Shown: positions 27,651 through 35,047 of the stretch, one piece after another
Position numbering within the stretch: position 1 is the first letter of the stretch
Layout: each line of letters starts with the position of its first letter
NCBI GenBank assembly: GCA_965222975.1
Contig: CBDCVJ010000086.1
Coordinates: 752,644 to 816,643 of the forward strand
Length of the DNA: 64,000 nt
Origin: UBA6168 sp965222975
GTDB lineage: Bacteria > Bacteroidota > Bacteroidia > Chitinophagales > Saprospiraceae
Direction: 5' to 3'
Notes under the pieces: model-generated
The model's input: only the letters and a program-made list of their open reading frames with translations
Told to the model about the DNA's origin: nothing
Database searches by the model: none
Made by a program: the position numbers and the translations under genes

Positions 27651-27686
27651 AAAAAATGCCGGCAACTCAAGTTGTCGGCATTTTTT
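27651..27686. terminator. Bidirectional hairpin terminator
   Basis: An A-run, then a ~11-bp stem (TGCCGGCAACT with AGTTGTCGGCA, one G-T pair) and a T-run of six. It lies just beyond the stop (27709) of the minus-strand HD-domain gene and can terminate in both directions. Confidence 0.75.
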
Positions 27687-27708
27687 ATCATGTTATTATA
27701 AACCGCTA

Positions 27709-28374
27709 TCAATGGTGGCCATTCAAGCGGGTCAATAAGTTTTTAAATTTGTCACCGCCAATCTCTTTTGCTTTTCGTTCGAACCAGAACCTTGGTGCTT
27801 GGATTTTATCGCCTGTCATAGTGTCGCAACGGAAGAAAAGGTAATGCAGGAGGAGGTTTTCTCCAATCCTTTCCATCAGGTTGGCCAATCTGGCTTCAGC
27901 TTTTATTGTAGAGCCTTGCAAGGCTTCATGGCGCCACGCATAATATATTTCGTCGTGGAGTTCTATGAGGTCAAGAGTGGCTATGTCATCAATAAAATTT
28001 TCCATAAAACGGCGGGCAAGCAAGCCATGGTTGATGCGTTTGCCTTGAGCGATGGTTTCGCTTTCCTTATATTTGAAGGTGTCATGTGCAAATGCTGTAA
28101 TCCGTAGTCGTTGGCGTATTGTACCATTTATGCCGAGTTGTTCGATATTGTTAAGCACTTCATTTATATGGAACCCAACTTTGCCTTCAGGATGACCAAA
28201 GCGCGGAACTCCCCAATTTAGGCCAATCTTAAATTCAAGTTGATCTAGCAGTTTGGACTCTAAAGCGGAAGTGGTTTTGATCCATTTTTTAAAATCAATG
28301 GGCGAGGGGAAAGGCTGACTGTTTTTGCTATTGAGCAAAGGAGGGGTAGGTACATTCTGGGTGTATGTTATCAT
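27709..28374 (-). CDS. HD-domain protein, putative phosphohydrolase
   Basis: The 221-residue product carries the HD signature. A His in GHPEGKVGFHI (His61/His69), the paired His-Asp in TAFAHDTFKYKE (97-98) and a following His in RINHGLLARRF are spaced as in HD metal-dependent phosphohydrolases. No extra domain, signal peptide or membrane segment is seen. The family hydrolyses nucleotides or related phosphoesters, but the substrate cannot be assigned. The N-terminal 45 residues are less conserved-looking and could be shorter in reality. It is monocistronic, with a terminator at 27651-27686 and 430 bases of non-coding DNA upstream. Confidence 0.75.
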   Translation of the reverse strand: MITYTQNVPTPPLLNSKNSQPFPSPIDFKKWIKTTSALESKLLDQLEFKIGLNWGVPRFGHPEGKVGFHINEVLNNIEQLGINGTIRQRLRITAFAHDTFKYKESETIAQGKRINHGLLARRFMENFIDDIATLDLIELHDEIYYAWRHEALQGSTIKAEARLANLMERIGENLLLHYLFFRCDTMTGDKIQAPRFWFERKAKEIGGDKFKNLLTRLNGHH

Positions 28375-28804
28375 GAGCTATAAAGTGGTTTTATTTGATA
28401 AAGGAGAACATGCGTTTATTATGTGTGGGCTTTTGTAAAAATTTGGCGGCAATATTAAAAATAAAAACCATTAACAGCATCATTTGATATGCCTGTTAAT
28501 GGAGAGTATAAGCCTTTTAGTTAACGACGAGTTAAACCAGCTTTTTAAAAAACCAGCCCGCTTGGGCCAGCGTTTATTTGTGCGTAATTTATAACCATTT
28601 TTATAATTAAAAAAATTTCATGCAGGATTGGAGATGAGCTGATTCGTGGAGAATAAATAATATTTTAACTTATTGACTCATTTAATAAGTTGTCAGCCAG
28701 CGTTTTAGAATTCGATTTAAGCTATGTCACAAAAAAACTTTTTTTTGCTTTTTATTTTTGTGAAAATTGATTAAACATTTCAAAATCATAAAATTTCAGT
28801 AGAG
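28375..28804. promoter_or_regulatory. 430-bp intergenic region between divergent genes, with -7 element for degP
   Basis: AT-rich, with no ORF I can support. TATTTTTG at 28753-28760 matches the TAnnTTTG consensus, 45 bases before the ATG of the DegP-like gene. An accompanying -33 TTG is not evident. The region should also hold the promoter of the minus-strand HD-domain gene. Confidence 0.4.
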
Positions 28805-29962
28805 ATGAAACAATTAATTTCATTGGTAGTGGCCAGTATTTTGGGTGGGATGATTGCATTGGGAGGTTATTTTTTTTTGAGTGAAAATCTACCTTCTGAC
28901 CATCAGTTTAGCCAGCGGCAATATGTCAAAAAAGTGAACAATGTAAACGTCAGTAGCGGAGCGGGACTCAATGTGCCGTTTGATTTCACAGAAGCCGCTG
29001 GAAAGGCAATGCCTGCGGTCGTTCATATTTCAGCTAAGGCAACTCCGGTCGCATCAAATAAAAAGCAACAACAGGAAGAAAACCCCTTCTTCAATTTTTT
29101 CGACAATCCCCTTTTCAATTTTGACGTGCCACAGCAAGGTACTGGCTCAGGTGTCATCTATTCACAAGATGGCTACATCATCACCAACAATCATGTTGTG
29201 GAATTTGCGGATGAAGTGGAGGTGACTACTTATGATAAAAAAACATATAATGCTAAGGTGATAGGCACCTACCCTGAAGGCGATTTGGCAGTTTTGAAAA
29301 TAGATGCTATAGATTTGCGGACCCTTCGGCTGGCCAATTCCGATGAAGCGAAAATTGGCGAATGGGTATTGGCTGTCGGCAACCCCCTCGAATTGGAATC
29401 AACTGTAACAGCTGGCATTATCAGTGCAAGGGGCAGGGACATCAATATTATCCGAAAAAACACAGCCATTGAATCCTTTATCCAAACGGATGCTGCTGTT
29501 AACCCCGGAAACAGCGGTGGCGCTTTAGTGGACGCTTACGGAAGGTTACTTGGGATCAACACTGCCATTGCTACCAGAACGGGTTTTTACCAGGGCTATT
29601 CCTTTGCCATTCCGATCAATTTGGCCGTAAAAATAGTGGATGATATCATTGAAAATGGCAGCTATGAAAGGGGCTTTCTCGGCATAAATATTGCAGATTT
29701 GGACGAAGAAGCTGTGGAGACGCTACAGCTTGATAATGCACAGGGAGTTTTAGTGGCGAATGTGGTGGATGGCGGTGCAGCCCAATATGCTGGAGTTCTT
29801 CCAGATGATGTCATAATTGAAGTGGATAACAAAAAAGTAAAAGCTTCACCTGAACTTTTGGAAGCTATCGGCGGTTTAAAAATTGGTGACCAAGTTAATT
29901 TGACCGTAAATAGAGGCGGCGAAATATTAACGATTCCGGTCAAGCTGAGAGCTGCAAACTAA
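28805..29962 (+). CDS. DegP/DegS-like periplasmic serine protease with one PDZ domain
   Basis: The 385-residue product has an N-terminal hydrophobic anchor or signal (LISLVVASILGGMIALGGYFF). A trypsin-like HtrA domain follows with the catalytic triad His130 (ITNNHVVEF), Asp160 (PEGDLAVLKID) and Ser237 (VNPGNSGGALVD). A single PDZ domain occupies ~293-382 (GFLGINIADL; GVLVANVVDGGAAQYAGVLPDDVI). The usual DegP has two PDZ domains, so this is closer to DegS or short HtrA forms. It should degrade or sense misfolded envelope proteins in the periplasm. A Gln/Asn/Phe-rich linker (KKQQQEENPFFNFFDNPLFNF) corresponds to the LA loop. Regulation by an envelope-stress system is likely in the family but not shown here. 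Confidence 0.93.
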   Translation: MKQLISLVVASILGGMIALGGYFFLSENLPSDHQFSQRQYVKKVNNVNVSSGAGLNVPFDFTEAAGKAMPAVVHISAKATPVASNKKQQQEENPFFNFFDNPLFNFDVPQQGTGSGVIYSQDGYIITNNHVVEFADEVEVTTYDKKTYNAKVIGTYPEGDLAVLKIDAIDLRTLRLANSDEAKIGEWVLAVGNPLELESTVTAGIISARGRDINIIRKNTAIESFIQTDAAVNPGNSGGALVDAYGRLLGINTAIATRTGFYQGYSFAIPINLAVKIVDDIIENGSYERGFLGINIADLDEEAVETLQLDNAQGVLVANVVDGGAAQYAGVLPDDVIIEVDNKKVKASPELLEAIGGLKIGDQVNLTVNRGGEILTIPVKLRAAN

Positions 29963-30096
29963 AAATATGTGGTAGCCATTGTATCTGTTTTTTAAGAATT
30001 TATTAACAAACTTTCAGGCAACATTTTAGAAAGGTCAATGGTTATTAAAAGCATAAAAAGACTTGTTTAAAGTTGGTTTTTCGTTTTGTTTTGATG

Positions 30097-30132
30097 CGTC
30101 TGTCTTGCTTTTGCGAGGCAGACGTTTTTTTT
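30097..30132 (+). terminator. Rho-independent terminator after the DegP-like gene
   Basis: CGTCTGTCTTGC at 30097-30108 pairs with GCGAGGCAGACG at 30113-30124 (two G-U pairs), followed by a run of eight T. Confidence 0.8.
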
Positions 30133-30261
30133 ATTGGTGGACGGTGGGCTACACCTTCCGTCAGGTAGAAAAAAATAAATATATAACTCTTCCCCACTTT
30201 TTATTTTTTACTTTCTCCTTTTTGCTAAACAGTCCATACCTTTATTGGAAAACCAGGACTT

Positions 30262-30963
30262 ATGAGAAACTTGCTTCAACCTATTACTGATTTTTTCTAT
30301 CTATTATACCCCCATCTTTGCCTTGCCTGCGGTACGGAAGCCCCTCCTTACAATCAGGATATTTGTACTAAATGTGAAGCCACTCTTCCGCAGTCCCATT
30401 TCCACAGGTCAAAGGAGAACCCTTTTACCGAGCGCTTTTGGGGACGTGTGCCCCTGCATACAGGTGCTGGGATGTACCTGTTTACCAAGCAAAGCAGGGT
30501 AGCTCACCTGATCCACAATTTTAAATACAATGGCAAAAAAGAGGTCGGCCTGATCCTCGGGAGGCGGTATGGGCGTATCCTGAAAAGGGAGTCCCATTTT
30601 CGGGGCATTGACTGCATTGTGCCAGTGCCGCTGCATTGGAAGAAGCAACGCAAACGGGGTTTCAATCAAAGTGATATGTTTGGAAATGGCTTGGCCGAGA
30701 GCATGGAAATCCCATGTATTAAAGATGGCCTAGAACGTCTAAAAGACACGGATTCTCAAACGAAAAAATCGAGGGAAGCGAGGTTGACAAATATGCAGGG
30801 CGTTTTTGTGGTTAAAAAACCCAAGCAGTTAGCGGGGAAACATATTCTCTTGGTGGATGATGTATTGACCACTGGCTCGACCCTTGAGGTCTGTGCCAAT
30901 GAATTATTGAAAGCGCCTGGGGCAAAGGTGAGTATGGCTACTATCGCCGTTGCTATTAATTGA
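30262..30963 (+). CDS. comF: ComF family phosphoribosyltransferase-like protein
   Basis: The 233-residue product shows the double-zinc-finger N-terminus of ComF proteins (HLCLACGTEAPP, ICTKCEATLP). The phosphoribosyltransferase domain contains IDCIVPVPLHWKKQRKRGFNQS and the PRPP-binding loop HILLVDDVLTTGSTLEVC. ComF is required for DNA uptake in naturally competent bacteria, where it accompanies the ComEC channel; in many genomes it has no tested role. No other competence gene is visible in this window. The gene is convergent with pyrH, 82 bases apart, and its ATG at 30262 gives the usual length. Confidence 0.9.
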   Translation: MRNLLQPITDFFYLLYPHLCLACGTEAPPYNQDICTKCEATLPQSHFHRSKENPFTERFWGRVPLHTGAGMYLFTKQSRVAHLIHNFKYNGKKEVGLILGRRYGRILKRESHFRGIDCIVPVPLHWKKQRKRGFNQSDMFGNGLAESMEIPCIKDGLERLKDTDSQTKKSREARLTNMQGVFVVKKPKQLAGKHILLVDDVLTTGSTLEVCANELLKAPGAKVSMATIAVAIN

Positions 30964-31045
30964 ACTTAACAGGTTTGTCTAATAGCTATGTCTTTTTACG
31001 GGAGTCTCTATCAACCTTTTACCTTCAACCAACATTAATAGCCTA

Positions 31046-31759
31046 TCATTCCTCCACCAAAGTCCCAATAGTTTCTCCTTGTGCAATCCGCAGTAGGTTC
31101 TTCGGATTGTTGATGTCAAAGACAATGATGGGGATGTTGTTTTCCTTACAAATTGTAAAAGCTGTCATGTCCATGACCCCAAGCCCTTGGCTAATGACAC
31201 TTGCAAACGTCAGGCGGTCATATTTAGTAGCTGTTGGATCTTTTTCGGGATCAGCAGAGTAGATGCCGTCCACCCGGGTGCCTTTCAAAATGACATTTGC
31301 ACTGACCTCACTGGCTCTTAACGCCGCTGCCGAATCGGTCGTAAAATAAGGACTGCCTGTGCCGCCCGAAAAAATAACAACTCTGCCCTTTTCTAAATGC
31401 CGTGTAGCACGTCGGCGGATGTAAGGTTCGGCAACTTGTTTCATTTCAATAGCTGAAACCAACCGCGTATAAACCCCAATACCCTCAAGAGCGCTTTGCA
31501 GTGCCATGCCGTTGATAACAGTGGCCAGCATGCCCATATAGTCACCCTGAACACGCTCAATCCCAGATTTTTCAGCTTGAAGCCCACGGAAAATATTCCC
31601 TCCACCAATCACAATTGCTACCTCTACCCCCAAGCCGATCAGGTCCTTTATTTGATGAGCGTAATTCACCAACATGTTTGGATCAATACCAAATTTGTTT
31701 TCTCCCATCAGGGATTCCCCGCTCAACTTTAGAAGGACTCTTTTGTATTTTACTGCCAT
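31046..31759 (-). CDS. pyrH: UMP kinase
   Basis: The 237-residue product is full length for bacterial UMP kinase. It has the N-terminal LLKLSGESLMGE, the phosphate-binding GGGNIFRG, the UMP-binding region (DYMGMLATVINGMALQSALE) and the acid-rich TDSAAALRASEV. It phosphorylates UMP to UDP with ATP in pyrimidine nucleotide synthesis. It follows tsf on the same strand, but a hairpin with a T-run (31874-31907) lies between them, so it is probably expressed both by read-through and from its own promoter. Confidence 0.97.
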   Translation of the reverse strand: MAVKYKRVLLKLSGESLMGENKFGIDPNMLVNYAHQIKDLIGLGVEVAIVIGGGNIFRGLQAEKSGIERVQGDYMGMLATVINGMALQSALEGIGVYTRLVSAIEMKQVAEPYIRRRATRHLEKGRVVIFSGGTGSPYFTTDSAAALRASEVSANVILKGTRVDGIYSADPEKDPTATKYDRLTFASVISQGLGVMDMTAFTICKENNIPIIVFDINNPKNLLRIAQGETIGTLVEE

Positions 31760-31873
31760 TGGAAAGTTTTGAGTTATAGAGTTAATGAGTTTTGAGTATT
31801 ATTGCTAAGGCTAATTCCATACCGTTCCACTTGACCCTGTTTCGTTGTATATTGTTAGCTTTTCAATAGGGCA

Positions 31874-31907
31874 TAAAAAAAGGCGAATTAATTGCTTAAT
31901 TCGCCTT
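31874..31907 (-). terminator. Rho-independent terminator after tsf
   Basis: On the minus strand a GC-bearing stem (AAGGCGAATTA with TAATTCGCCTT) is followed by seven T, 17 bases after the tsf stop codon. Confidence 0.8.
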
Positions 31908-31923
31908 CCGTTGAAATCAGTAT

Positions 31924-32760
31924 TTAACCCAGTTCTGCATGTTTGAACTCGGTGACTGTCAAGTCCTTGTGCAAACTCTTTAGGTAGTCGTTGACCGACA
32001 TTTTGCTGTCTTTTACATAGGACTGAGCCAGTAAGGTGTTTTCTTTGTAGAATTTGTTCAGCTTGCCCATTGCTATTTTTTCGAGCATCGCTTCCGGTTT
32101 ACCTTGTTGACGAGCCTGTTCTTTGCCGATCTCAATTTCTTTTTGGATTATTTCCGCGTTCACGCCGTCTTTGTCCAAAGCAACAGGGCGCATGGCAGCT
32201 ACCTGCATCGCCACATTTTTACCTGGCTCAATATAATCCGGCCCTTCCAAATTCAATGCGACAAGCACCCCTGCTTTGTAACCCATATGGATATAAGGTA
32301 ATACTTGCCCTTCACCGGCATTGGTGACTATTTTAGAGTAGTGGCTCACTTCGATTTTTTCACCGATCACTCCTATTTGTTCTGTTACCTTTTCGCCAAT
32401 GGAAAGGCCATTATCGTAAGGCAATGCCTTCAATTCCTCTAAGGTTTCAGGAAGATTTTTAAGTGCTATATCGGAAATGCTCTTAGCAAAAGCAATGAAG
32501 TCTTCGTTTTTAGCAACGAAGTCGGTCTCACAGCTAAGGCGTACCAAAACACCGTTGTTGCGGTTGGCAGATGTTGAGGCAATAATGACCCCTTCAGTAG
32601 CACTTCGGTCAGCGCGTTTGGCAGAAAGCTTCTGGCCTTTTTTACGGAGGAATTCAATGGCTTTGTCAAAATCACCTTCTGATTCGGTGAGGGCTTTTTT
32701 GCAGTCCATCATACCAGCTCCAGTCATGTCCCGGAGTTTTTTAATATCAGCGGCTGTCAT
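31924..32760 (-). CDS. tsf: Translation elongation factor Ts
   Basis: The 278-residue product begins MTAADIKKLRDMTGAGMMDCKKAL, the diagnostic UBA/EF-Ts N-terminus, followed by the core domains (LVRLSCETDFVAKNEDF, LPYIHMGYKAGVLVAL, NVAMQVAAMRPVALD) and the C-terminal module (QSYVKDSKMSVNDYLK). It promotes GDP/GTP exchange on EF-Tu in the cytosol. It follows rpsB by 107 bases on the same strand, the standard rpsB-tsf pairing, and is followed by a terminator. Confidence 0.98.
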   Translation of the reverse strand: MTAADIKKLRDMTGAGMMDCKKALTESEGDFDKAIEFLRKKGQKLSAKRADRSATEGVIIASTSANRNNGVLVRLSCETDFVAKNEDFIAFAKSISDIALKNLPETLEELKALPYDNGLSIGEKVTEQIGVIGEKIEVSHYSKIVTNAGEGQVLPYIHMGYKAGVLVALNLEGPDYIEPGKNVAMQVAAMRPVALDKDGVNAEIIQKEIEIGKEQARQQGKPEAMLEKIAMGKLNKFYKENTLLAQSYVKDSKMSVNDYLKSLHKDLTVTEFKHAELG

Positions 32761-32867
32761 GTTCTATTGTTGATTTAAATGGTTATTAAAAAAAGTATCT
32801 GTCAAGAGATACGGGAAACTGATGGCCGATGGTTCAAAGCAGACTCATCGGACTATTTTCTGGATTT

Positions 32868-33608
32868 TCAACCTTCGGCTGGTGCAGGTGCTGGCTCACT
32901 TTTTTGCTGCGATTTACTTGCCTGACGTTCTGCAATACCCTCTTTGATTGCTTCCACGAGATAGTTGGTAATAATGCCAATGGACTTGGATGCGTCATCA
33001 TTCGAAGGGATTGGGAAATCCACTTTCTTGGGATCAGAATTGGTATCAACCATAGCGAAGGTACGGATGCCCAAACGGGTTGCCTCAGCAATGGCCAAAT
33101 GCTCGTGCATGATGTCAACCACAAATACCGCGGCAGGTAGGCGAGCCAAATTTTCAATACCGCCAAGTACTTTTTGCAATTTGAGGCGCTCCCTTTCGAG
33201 AGTCAGGCGCTCTTTCTTAGTCATATTGGTGGCGGTACCATCAGTGAGCATGCGCTCAATGGACTGCATCTTTTTAACAGATCGCTTGATGGTTGCAAAG
33301 TTGGTCATCATACCGCCTAACCAACGCTCGGTCACATAAGGCATGTTAACTGATTGTGCAGCTTGCGAAACGATGTCACGAGCCTGTTTTTTGGTCGCAA
33401 CGAACAATACTTTCCTGCCCGACTTCGCAACTGCCCGCATGGCATTGGCAGCACGCTCAAGAGCTTCGGAAGTACGGTTCAGGTCGATGATATGGATGCC
33501 TTTGCGCTCCATAAAAATGTATGGGGCCATCTTTGGATTCCACTTTTTGCGCATGTGCCCAAAGTGTACACCGGCATCGAGTAATTCTTGATAGGTAGGT
33601 TTTGCCAT
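32868..33608 (-). CDS. rpsB: 30S ribosomal protein S2
   Basis: The 246-residue product matches S2 end to end: YQELLDAGVHFGHMRKKWNPKMAPYIF, IIDLNRTSEALE, LFVATKKQARDIV, ERWLGGMMTNF, and the C-terminal AIVDTNSDP-like MVDTNSDPKKVDFPIPSNDDA. It is a component of the small subunit needed to hold S1 and shape the mRNA exit side. It lies between rpsI and tsf on the minus strand, with a perfect 56-bp palindrome (33625-33680) just before its start. Confidence 0.98.
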   Translation of the reverse strand: MAKPTYQELLDAGVHFGHMRKKWNPKMAPYIFMERKGIHIIDLNRTSEALERAANAMRAVAKSGRKVLFVATKKQARDIVSQAAQSVNMPYVTERWLGGMMTNFATIKRSVKKMQSIERMLTDGTATNMTKKERLTLERERLKLQKVLGGIENLARLPAAVFVVDIMHEHLAIAEATRLGIRTFAMVDTNSDPKKVDFPIPSNDDASKSIGIITNYLVEAIKEGIAERQASKSQQKSEPAPAPAEG

Positions 33609-33624
33609 TATAATATGGTGATTA

Positions 33625-33680
33625 GGTATTGGGAATTGGATATTGGGTATTTAAATACCCAATATCCAATTCCCAATACC
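33625..33680. repeat. Perfect 56-bp palindrome between rpsI and rpsB
   Basis: Positions 33625-33652 and 33653-33680 are exact inverse complements with no loop. It is made of the word TATTGGGAATTGGATATTGGG. As RNA it would form a hairpin in the leader of rpsB or tail of rpsI. Related words occur at 18272-18309 and 41323-41385. Confidence 0.9.
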
Positions 33681-33685
33681 AAACT

Positions 33686-34075
33686 TTAACGTTTAGAGAA
33701 CTGGAAGCTTTTCCTTGCTTTGGGCTTGCCGTATTTTTTACGTTCAACAGAACGGGCATCACGGGTAAGCATTTTTTTGACCTTCAACGGTTTGCGAAAG
33801 TCTGCATTTAGTTTAACCAGCGCACGGGCAATGCCCATACGGATAGCTTCTGCTTGTCCTTTGAACCCCCCTCCCGTCACATTGATCTTCAGGTCATAAA
33901 GGTTGCTTTCCAATTCAACAGTGGCAAAAGGATCAGTAACGCTTGGCTGGATATGCAATTGGGGGAAATATTCTTTGTAGTCCCTCCCATTCACCATTAT
34001 CTTTCCAGAACCTTTGGTCAGGTAAACCCTTGCGATGGAACGCTTCCTCCTGCCGATGGCATTTATCATTTCCAT
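33686..34075 (-). CDS. rpsI: 30S ribosomal protein S9
   Basis: The 129-residue product has the S9 signature (INAIGRRKRSIARVYL, VTGGGFKGQAEAIRMGIARAL, TRDARSVERKKYGKPKARKSFQFSKR) with the conserved basic C-terminal tail that reaches the P-site tRNA. The start could also be the second Met (34069). It is preceded by rplM (85-base gap with a hairpin) and followed by rpsB, all on one strand, as in other Bacteroidota. Confidence 0.98.
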   Translation of the reverse strand: MEMINAIGRRKRSIARVYLTKGSGKIMVNGRDYKEYFPQLHIQPSVTDPFATVELESNLYDLKINVTGGGFKGQAEAIRMGIARALVKLNADFRKPLKVKKMLTRDARSVERKKYGKPKARKSFQFSKR

Positions 34076-34100
34076 GTTTGATAATATTGGCTGTTAGTTG

Positions 34101-34146
34101 TTGGCCATTGGCTGTCCCACGACATGGCAGGGCAGCCAATGGCCAA
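34101..34146. repeat. 14-bp inverted repeat between rplM and rpsI
   Basis: TTGGCCATTGGCTG at 34101-34114 pairs with 34133-34146. It may attenuate or protect the transcript between the two ribosomal protein genes. No T-run follows. Confidence 0.6.
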
Positions 34147-34160
34147 TAACCGATGGCATT

Positions 34161-34604
34161 TTAAAATTTAAAAGGTTGTGGTTTTTGTGCTTGATGCGGA
34201 TGCTTACTACCTGTATAAACAAATAGTTTTTTGTACATCGCCCTGCCCAATTTGTTTTTGGGCAACATGCCTTTCACACCTTTTTCAATAACAAATTCTG
34301 GTTTGCGGGCCAAGACTCGCCCCAAGGACTCCCTGCGTAGACCACCAGGATAACCTGTATGGCGGATATATTCCTTTTGCTGGAACTTGTTGCCAGTAAA
34401 ATGGATTTTCTCCGCATTGATGACGACCACATAGTCACCAGTGTCCACATGGGGCGTATAGGAAGGTTTGTGCTTACCCCTCAGCACATGAGCGATGCGG
34501 CTGAACAAGCGGCCTGCCGTTTGTCCGTCGGCATCCACCACGTACCAGTCGCGCTGCACGTCTTCTTTTCTCGTTGAAACGGTGTTATAACTCCGGGTTT
34601 TCAC
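34161..34604 (-). CDS. rplM: 50S ribosomal protein L13
   Basis: The 147-residue product matches L13: DWYVVDADGQTAGRLFSRIAHVLRGK, PHVDTGDYVVVINAEKI, RHTGYPGGLRRESLGRVL, and VKGMLPKNKLGRAMYKKLFVYTGSKHPH. It is an early-assembly large-subunit protein. It is the first gene of the rplM-rpsI-rpsB-tsf cluster and has a long leader from a near-consensus promoter at 34755-34784, about 145 bases upstream. Confidence 0.98.
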   Translation of the reverse strand: MKTRSYNTVSTRKEDVQRDWYVVDADGQTAGRLFSRIAHVLRGKHKPSYTPHVDTGDYVVVINAEKIHFTGNKFQQKEYIRHTGYPGGLRRESLGRVLARKPEFVIEKGVKGMLPKNKLGRAMYKKLFVYTGSKHPHQAQKPQPFKF

Positions 34605-34754
34605 GATTATATGGTTTGAACGGCTGCAAGGCTTAAGTTTTCAGAAGTATTTGGCATTTCCAAAACCAAAAAGCCGGCAGCAAAATTTAGTGGAATTGGC
34701 CCTTTGGCCGAGTGCTTATTTGATCAGGGATTCCCCCTTTTTTGTAAGCGGCTG

Positions 34755-34784
34755 CAAAAGTATATTTTATTGCGTAAAACGCAA
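34755..34784 (-). promoter_or_regulatory. Promoter of the rplM cluster (TTG-N19-TACTTTTG)
   Basis: On the minus strand TTG (34784-34782) is followed after exactly 19 bases by TACTTTTG (34762-34755), matching the Bacteroidota TTG/TAnnTTTG consensus. Transcription would start near 34748, leaving a ~145-base leader before rplM that could hold regulatory RNA. Confidence 0.7.
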
Positions 34785-35047
34785 CGTGTTTAATTGATTT
34801 TTTTACACACTGGCTTCATAACACATTGATATACAGTTAAAATTTCGCACAAAAATTATCAACATGCCATTTTAGAATTCCTTTTTAGGAAAATCAAATA
34901 ATCAATTCTTTCAACGGATAATCAATCATTTACTACGTTTACTCACCTCCCATAGTTTTCCCTGTCAATTGCCTGCAACTTGCCCTCCGAAACGAAAACA
35001 GTCCCCATCGTTTCCAAACTTCTTTAACCAATTAAAAATTAGGACAA

